DNA from: Nocardia sp.
GTDB lineage: Bacteria > Actinomycetota > Actinomycetes > Mycobacteriales > Mycobacteriaceae
Direction of reading: 5' to 3'
Assembly: GCF_025465275.1 (NCBI RefSeq)
Contig: NZ_JAODNK010000176.1
Coordinates: 33,685 to 97,684, forward strand
DNA: 64,000 nt
In this document: one piece after another, positions 60,295 to 64,000 of the stretch
Position numbering within the stretch: the stretch's first letter is position 1
How the letters are laid out: every line of letters begins with the position of its first letter
Made by a program: the position numbers and the translations under genes
Notes under the pieces: model-generated
Seen by the model: only the letters and a program-made list of their open reading frames with translations
The model's database searches: none
What the model was told of the DNA's origin: nothing

Positions 60295-60342
60295 CGCATG
60301 TCGCGCAAATACGCGACATTGTCGGTCGGCCGTGGTAGAAAT

Positions 60343-60358
60343 TCGAACATCAGTTCTT
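60343..60358. promoter_or_regulatory. SOS box (LexA operator) 2
   Basis: TCGAACATCAGTTCTT has a perfect left half and GTTC in the right half, two mismatches at the end. It lies 63 bases before the divergent gene at 60422, making that gene a probable SOS gene. Confidence 0.72.
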
Positions 60359-60421
60359 CGAACACATGAGCGAGTCAACTGTCCAGAGTTATCCGGCAAG
60401 CCAAGCATGGAGGATTCTTCG

Positions 60422-60826
60422 ATGCGCACTGTGACCAGCGAATTCGACACTCGTGCAAGCGATTTCGGCTTCAGCAGCATCCCGTGGGAGCTGCACGCCG
60501 ATCGCACCCCGGCCCCCGTCTCCCACGGGGTCTGGCGGCCCGCGGCTGACCGGCAGCCGTGCCGGGCGCGCCTGCAGCCCGTACCGCGTGATCGCGCGCG
60601 TGCCGGGCGTGCGCACATCGTGGCGCGCCGCGCCGGACGCGCTCGTGGTGCGCACCCGATCACTCGCGTACAGCGCGCGCAGATCGGTTTCGCGGCGCTC
60701 GCGGTCACCGCACTGATGACAGCACTGGCCGTCGCCGGCCTGGTCGCACTGGCGCAGTTGCGGTCCGGCGACTTCGATTCGCAGACCACCTCGGTGGTCC
60801 AGGTCGCGCCCGCCCCGCCCCACTAG
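60422..60826 (+). CDS. SOS-linked small membrane protein (Rv2719c/DivS-position, no LysM)
   Basis: A 134-residue protein: an Arg/Ala/Pro-rich cytosolic part (1-87), one transmembrane helix (88-112), and a 22-residue outside tail ending SVVQVAPAPPH. In mycobacteria and corynebacteria the gene divergent from lexA encodes a SOS-induced division inhibitor, with a LysM domain after the helix in the mycobacterial form. Here the helix and the first strand-like residues remain but the LysM is absent, and no frame downstream encodes it. GGAGG lies 8 bases before the ATG at 60422. Confidence 0.75.
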   Translation: MRTVTSEFDTRASDFGFSSIPWELHADRTPAPVSHGVWRPAADRQPCRARLQPVPRDRARAGRAHIVARRAGRARGAHPITRVQRAQIGFAALAVTALMTALAVAGLVALAQLRSGDFDSQTTSVVQVAPAPPH

Positions 60827-61061
60827 CCGGTTGCGGTTCGGTCGCCACGGTGCGGTGGCGCGGGGAAGCGTCGCGGCTCGAAGCCTCCGAAATGCGGTTC
60901 GCCTGGCAATAGCCGGGCATTGAATAGGGATGGTCGGCCAGGGGGATGGCCGAAAAAGTAGATTGAAAACTGAAACGCGTTGCTACGGTGCCCGAGATGT
61001 GACAGAGGCTACATTCGCGCCGGCCCTGAACGGACCGGCGTGTATTGCACAAGGGGGCGCA

Positions 61062-62375
61062 ATGGCGCAGGGCACCGGCGGCACGCGGCAGTGCGCGAGC
61101 AGGCCACTCCCACGCGGCGCGGGCAGACCGCACTCGCGAGGCGCGGCCAGGCCGTACCGCGGCCAGGGTCTGATCCGCCTGGCCGGACTGCTGACCTGCC
61201 TGGTGCTGGGATTCGTCTCGGTACCGGCGGCACACGCCGATTCCACCTACACCGCCTATCTGGATCTGCCGTCGGTCAATGGCGACGGCTCCGGTGGCGG
61301 CGGGCTGAATCCGGCGCTACCGCTCGACCCGGCCGAATTGCGCACCGCCCTCGACGCGGCGCGCGCGGCGGGCGTGGCACCGCAGCGTTACGCCACACTG
61401 CTGCACCAGTATTGGCTCGCCGTCGCCACCCAGAATGCCGATATCGATCTGGCCACCTGGGATCCCGTGCGCGGTGTGCCGGCGAACTCGCACACCTTCA
61501 TCCAGGTGTACGTGAACTACCTGCGGCTCAATAATCAGCACCCGGACTTCTACTGGGTCGGGCTGGCCGGGCTCGCGGGCGGATCCTTCGCCTCGGGCTT
61601 CTTCGATATGGGTGATGTCGCGAATATCGTCAGCGTCCCGGGCATTCACCAGGTGGGCAGTGCGGTCGCCGATCTGCTCCGCGGCACGCCCGCAGATCTG
61701 CTGAATCTGCTGCCCGCCGACATCCGGACGCTGGGCAGCGAGGGAGAGCGCCTCACCGCCGACGACCTGACCTGGTACCAGACCCGGCTGATGATCATGC
61801 AGAAGCACATCTTCATCGACCAGGTGCCCATGCACGAGGCGTATGCCGCCGACGGCCTGGCCGGGGTCGAGGAGATGTACCGGGCCGGCGTGCTCGACGA
61901 CAATGCCGTCACCGCCTGGCGTGAGCTCGACGGCCACACCCCGGCCGGACTGGCCGATGCCGCCTATCGCATGACGGACCGCGAGCAGAACCAGATCATC
62001 GCCGACCAGTGGGATGCCACCTCCTCGGGTCGCGGCGTCATGGGCCGGGTCATGACCTACGTGAGCACTATTGCCGGTAAGGCCGCCGTCCCCGGTGTGC
62101 GGGCGCCCGGTGTGTTCGCGCCCACCACCATCAGTGCGGGCGCCATGTCGCTGCGCACGCCGCTGCCGAATTTCAACTGGGCCGACCGCGACACGCGGTG
62201 GAACTACATCACGAATGATCTCCTACCCCGTTACCTGGAGCTTTCCGCCGATCAGGCCGTCGCGAGACCCGTTCTCGCGGAGCCCTTCTCGGACAAACTG
62301 GCCGAAGGCAGGCTGCTGCGGCGACTGCCCGATCTGCTCGGCGATCTGACCGCGGAGTGGCAGCTGACCACCTGA
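61062..62375 (+). CDS. Secreted conserved hypothetical protein
   Basis: A 437-residue exported protein. A long basic N-terminus is followed by a signal peptide (LAGLLTCLVLGFVSVPAAHA near residues 44-63). The mature part is helical with conserved-looking segments: YATLLHQYWLAVATQNADID, FYWVGLAGLAGGSFASGFFD, WYQTRLMIMQKHIFIDQVPM and LPRYLELSADQAVARPVLAE. I do not recognise catalytic residues. AAGGGGG precedes the ATG at 61062. It lies between the SOS-linked gene and nrdR. Confidence 0.75.
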   Translation: MAQGTGGTRQCASRPLPRGAGRPHSRGAARPYRGQGLIRLAGLLTCLVLGFVSVPAAHADSTYTAYLDLPSVNGDGSGGGGLNPALPLDPAELRTALDAARAAGVAPQRYATLLHQYWLAVATQNADIDLATWDPVRGVPANSHTFIQVYVNYLRLNNQHPDFYWVGLAGLAGGSFASGFFDMGDVANIVSVPGIHQVGSAVADLLRGTPADLLNLLPADIRTLGSEGERLTADDLTWYQTRLMIMQKHIFIDQVPMHEAYAADGLAGVEEMYRAGVLDDNAVTAWRELDGHTPAGLADAAYRMTDREQNQIIADQWDATSSGRGVMGRVMTYVSTIAGKAAVPGVRAPGVFAPTTISAGAMSLRTPLPNFNWADRDTRWNYITNDLLPRYLELSADQAVARPVLAEPFSDKLAEGRLLRRLPDLLGDLTAEWQLTT

Positions 62376-62470
62376 TCGGGGCCGCTCGCCCGGGCGGACG
62401 CACGCCGATCGCCGCCGTCCGGGTATCCTCGAGATTGCTGAGGAGCCCAGGCCCCGACGAAGGATCACGG

Positions 62471-62947
62471 ATGCATTGCCCGTACTGTCGCCACCCCGAT
62501 TCCCGGGTGGTCGACTCGCGTGAAGCCGAGGAAGGCAGCGCCATCAGGAGGCGTCGTGCCTGTCCTGAGTGTGGGCGACGGTTCAGCACGGTGGAAACCG
62601 CGATTCTCTCGGTGGTCAAGCGCAGCGGTGTGAGTGAGTCGTTCAGCCGCGAGAAGGTCATTCGCGGTGTGCGCCGCGCCTGCCAGGGCCGCGAGGTCGA
62701 TGACGACGCCCTCAACCTGCTCGCGCAGCAGGTGGAGGATGCGGTCCGCGCCAAGGGCGCCCCGGAGGTGCCCAGCCACGAGGTCGGTCTCGCCATCCTC
62801 GGCCCGCTGCGTGATCTCGACGAAGTCGCCTACCTGCGCTTCGCCTCGGTCTACCGATCCTTCAGCTCCGCCGAGGATTTCGAGCAGGAGATCGCCTCAC
62901 TGCGCAAACACCGCGCCGAACACGCCGTCGGCGTCGCCGCCGACTGA
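62471..62947 (+). CDS. nrdR: NrdR transcriptional repressor
   Basis: A 158-residue NrdR: zinc ribbon with Cys3, Cys6, Cys31 and Cys34 (MHCPYCRHPD, ACPECGRRF), then an ATP-cone domain (LSVVKRSGVSESFSREKVIR, GVRRACQGREVDDDALNLLA). It represses ribonucleotide reductase genes when dATP is bound. In actinobacteria it usually lies near lexA, as here. Target genes are outside the window. ATG at 62471, weak SD GAAGGA. Confidence 0.95.
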   Translation: MHCPYCRHPDSRVVDSREAEEGSAIRRRRACPECGRRFSTVETAILSVVKRSGVSESFSREKVIRGVRRACQGREVDDDALNLLAQQVEDAVRAKGAPEVPSHEVGLAILGPLRDLDEVAYLRFASVYRSFSSAEDFEQEIASLRKHRAEHAVGVAAD

Positions 62948-63014
62948 TCACGGTCGCTGACGCTCACTCATCCCGGCACGTTCGACACTCGTCTTTTCGG
63001 GATACTTGCGCCCA

Positions 63015-63095
63015 TCATCCAGGCACGCCCTTGGCCGGGATCCATTGAAATCTGATGGAGCACTGTGGATCCCGGCCACAAACACGCCGGGATGA
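63015..63095. repeat. REP-like element, inverted pair of 30-bp units
   Basis: TCATCCAGGCACGCCCTTGG plus CCGGGATCCA (63015-63044) and, inverted, TGGATCCCGGCCACAAACAC plus GCCGGGATGA (63066-63095) face each other across 21 bases. A third copy lies at 55623-55652. Each unit is partly palindromic (ATCCCGG ... CCGGGAT). The gap 62948-63197 holds nothing else. Confidence 0.78.
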
Positions 63096-63197
63096 CAGAG
63101 CGGTTCATGCCCATGGGCTCGAGCTCTCCCCGGGTTCCGGGTCTGGCCAGGGTGTCGGGTCCGGCCAGGGTGTCGAGTGCTGCCCCGGATGCAGTAG

Positions 63198-64000
63198 TCA
63201 GCGTTTGGAGGGGGGCTTGCGGGCCGCGTCGACCGCCTTTTCGATGCGCTTGGCGGAGACCGCGTATGGCGTGCCGAGCTGCTGGGCGAAGAGGCTGACG
63301 CGCAATTCCTCGATCATCCACCAGATTTCGGTGATATCGCGGCCACCGCGGCGGCCCTCGGGCAGCAGTTCGAGCAGCCGGTCGTAGGCGGCGTGCACCC
63401 GATCGAGTTCGGCCATGCCGGCCCGGTCGCGATTGGTCGCCGCGGGCAGGGCTTCCAGCCGCAGGCGCGCCGCTTCGAGATAGCGCGGCAGTTCGCGCAA
63501 TCGCACACCGCCCCATTCGGAGACGAAGCCGCGGAATACGAGATCGTCGAGCTGGTGCGTGACATCCTGCGCGGCGTCCCGATCACGCGAATCGGCGAGG
63601 GCGGCACGCACGTGGTGCGCCTCGGCGAGTATCGGCACCACCAGTCGCACGATCTGCACGACGGTCGAGGTGAAGTTGGGCCGCACCTTCTCGACGAGCG
63701 CCTTGAACTGCTCCGGACTGCGCACCGGCCCACCGGAACTCGCGATGAGTTGATCGGCGGCGCAGGCCCGGCAGTCTTCGATCAGCGCGTCGAGCGAGCC
63801 GTACGGATTCTGGCTCAGCGCAAGCCGATCGACAGGCGGCAGCCCGGCGGTGACCGCTCGCGCCGAACTCGGCAGCGCATTGAGCAGCAGCGTGCGGGTA
63901 CCGGTGCGCATGGCGGCGGCCTGCTGGGCCGGTGAGCTCAGCACCCGGACCGCCACACCGTCGCCCTCGGGAACCAGTGCGGGATAACCGGTAATGGTCT
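63198..64000 (-). CDS. hrpA: ATP-dependent RNA helicase HrpA, C-terminal part only
   Basis: The leftward frame is open from the window end to the stop at 63198 (267 codons), so the gene starts outside. It holds the C-terminal DUF3418 region of HrpA: TITGYPALVPEGDGVAVRVL, CRACAADQLIASSGGPVRSP, and the very typical end TEIWWMIEELRVSLFAQQLG then TPYAVSAKRIEKAVDAARK. HrpA is a DEAH helicase that rescues stalled ribosomes. The motor domains lie beyond the window. Confidence 0.92.
   Translation of the reverse strand, partial: TITGYPALVPEGDGVAVRVLSSPAQQAAAMRTGTRTLLLNALPSSARAVTAGLPPVDRLALSQNPYGSLDALIEDCRACAADQLIASSGGPVRSPEQFKALVEKVRPNFTSTVVQIVRLVVPILAEAHHVRAALADSRDRDAAQDVTHQLDDLVFRGFVSEWGGVRLRELPRYLEAARLRLEALPAATNRDRAGMAELDRVHAAYDRLLELLPEGRRGGRDITEIWWMIEELRVSLFAQQLGTPYAVSAKRIEKAVDAARKPPSKR

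Overview
The window is high-GC actinobacterial chromosome, most like Nocardia or a close mycolate-producing relative. The signs are a complete mce operon (two yrbE, six mce, three Mce-associated genes), an MmpL-type RND exporter, a LexA with mycobacterial-type SOS boxes, and the order lexA - small membrane protein - secreted protein - nrdR - hrpA. Genes are tightly packed, with many ATGA overlaps. I see no rRNA, tRNA, CRISPR array or clear prophage.

1-22.8 kb is mixed metabolism and regulation. It holds two hydrolases, an azoreductase/MFS pair, and then a SAM-IV-like riboswitch (about 3700-3778) in front of an operon of an AfsA-type hotdog protein, a HAD phosphatase and an unknown protein. 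Next come TetR/carotenoid oxygenase, PucR, a nuclease-like lipoprotein, an MDR reductase, TetR/MpaB-type oxygenase with stacked palindromes, a flippase-like protein and an L,D-transpeptidase. A four-gene operon follows (ECF sigma, membrane Rieske protein, cupredoxin, Tat-exported phosphoesterase), then GtrA, and a peptide deformylase/PadR pair sharing a perfect 16-bp palindrome.

22.8-26.7 kb looks accessory. It has a DUF222/HNH (13E12-type) gene with a large palindrome at its start, odd-composition flanks, a 600-bp gene-poor stretch with a 16-bp-arm inverted repeat, and a TDT-family transporter.

27.5-55.5 kb is a lipid and envelope region that looks like one regulon. A GntR regulator lies between two ABC1 (UbiB) kinases. 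Around it are three SDRs, an SRPBCC protein, a holin-like membrane protein, an MmpL exporter with a lipoprotein and a secreted protein, the mce operon, an HSL-type esterase and an acyl-ACP desaturase. A 13-bp palindrome (consensus YNGTC-TNR-GACRN) lies in seven intergenic regions here, including the one before the GntR gene and the one before the mce operon. I infer that this is the operator of the GntR protein. An eroded SnoaL/Ada-AlkA region lies at 35.9-37.1 kb.

55.8-64 kb holds an EspC-like/DUF1023 pair, unknown proteins, lexA with two SOS boxes and a divergent small membrane protein that lacks the LysM domain usual at this locus. A secreted protein, nrdR, a REP-like repeat and the C-terminal part of hrpA (running off the window) complete it.
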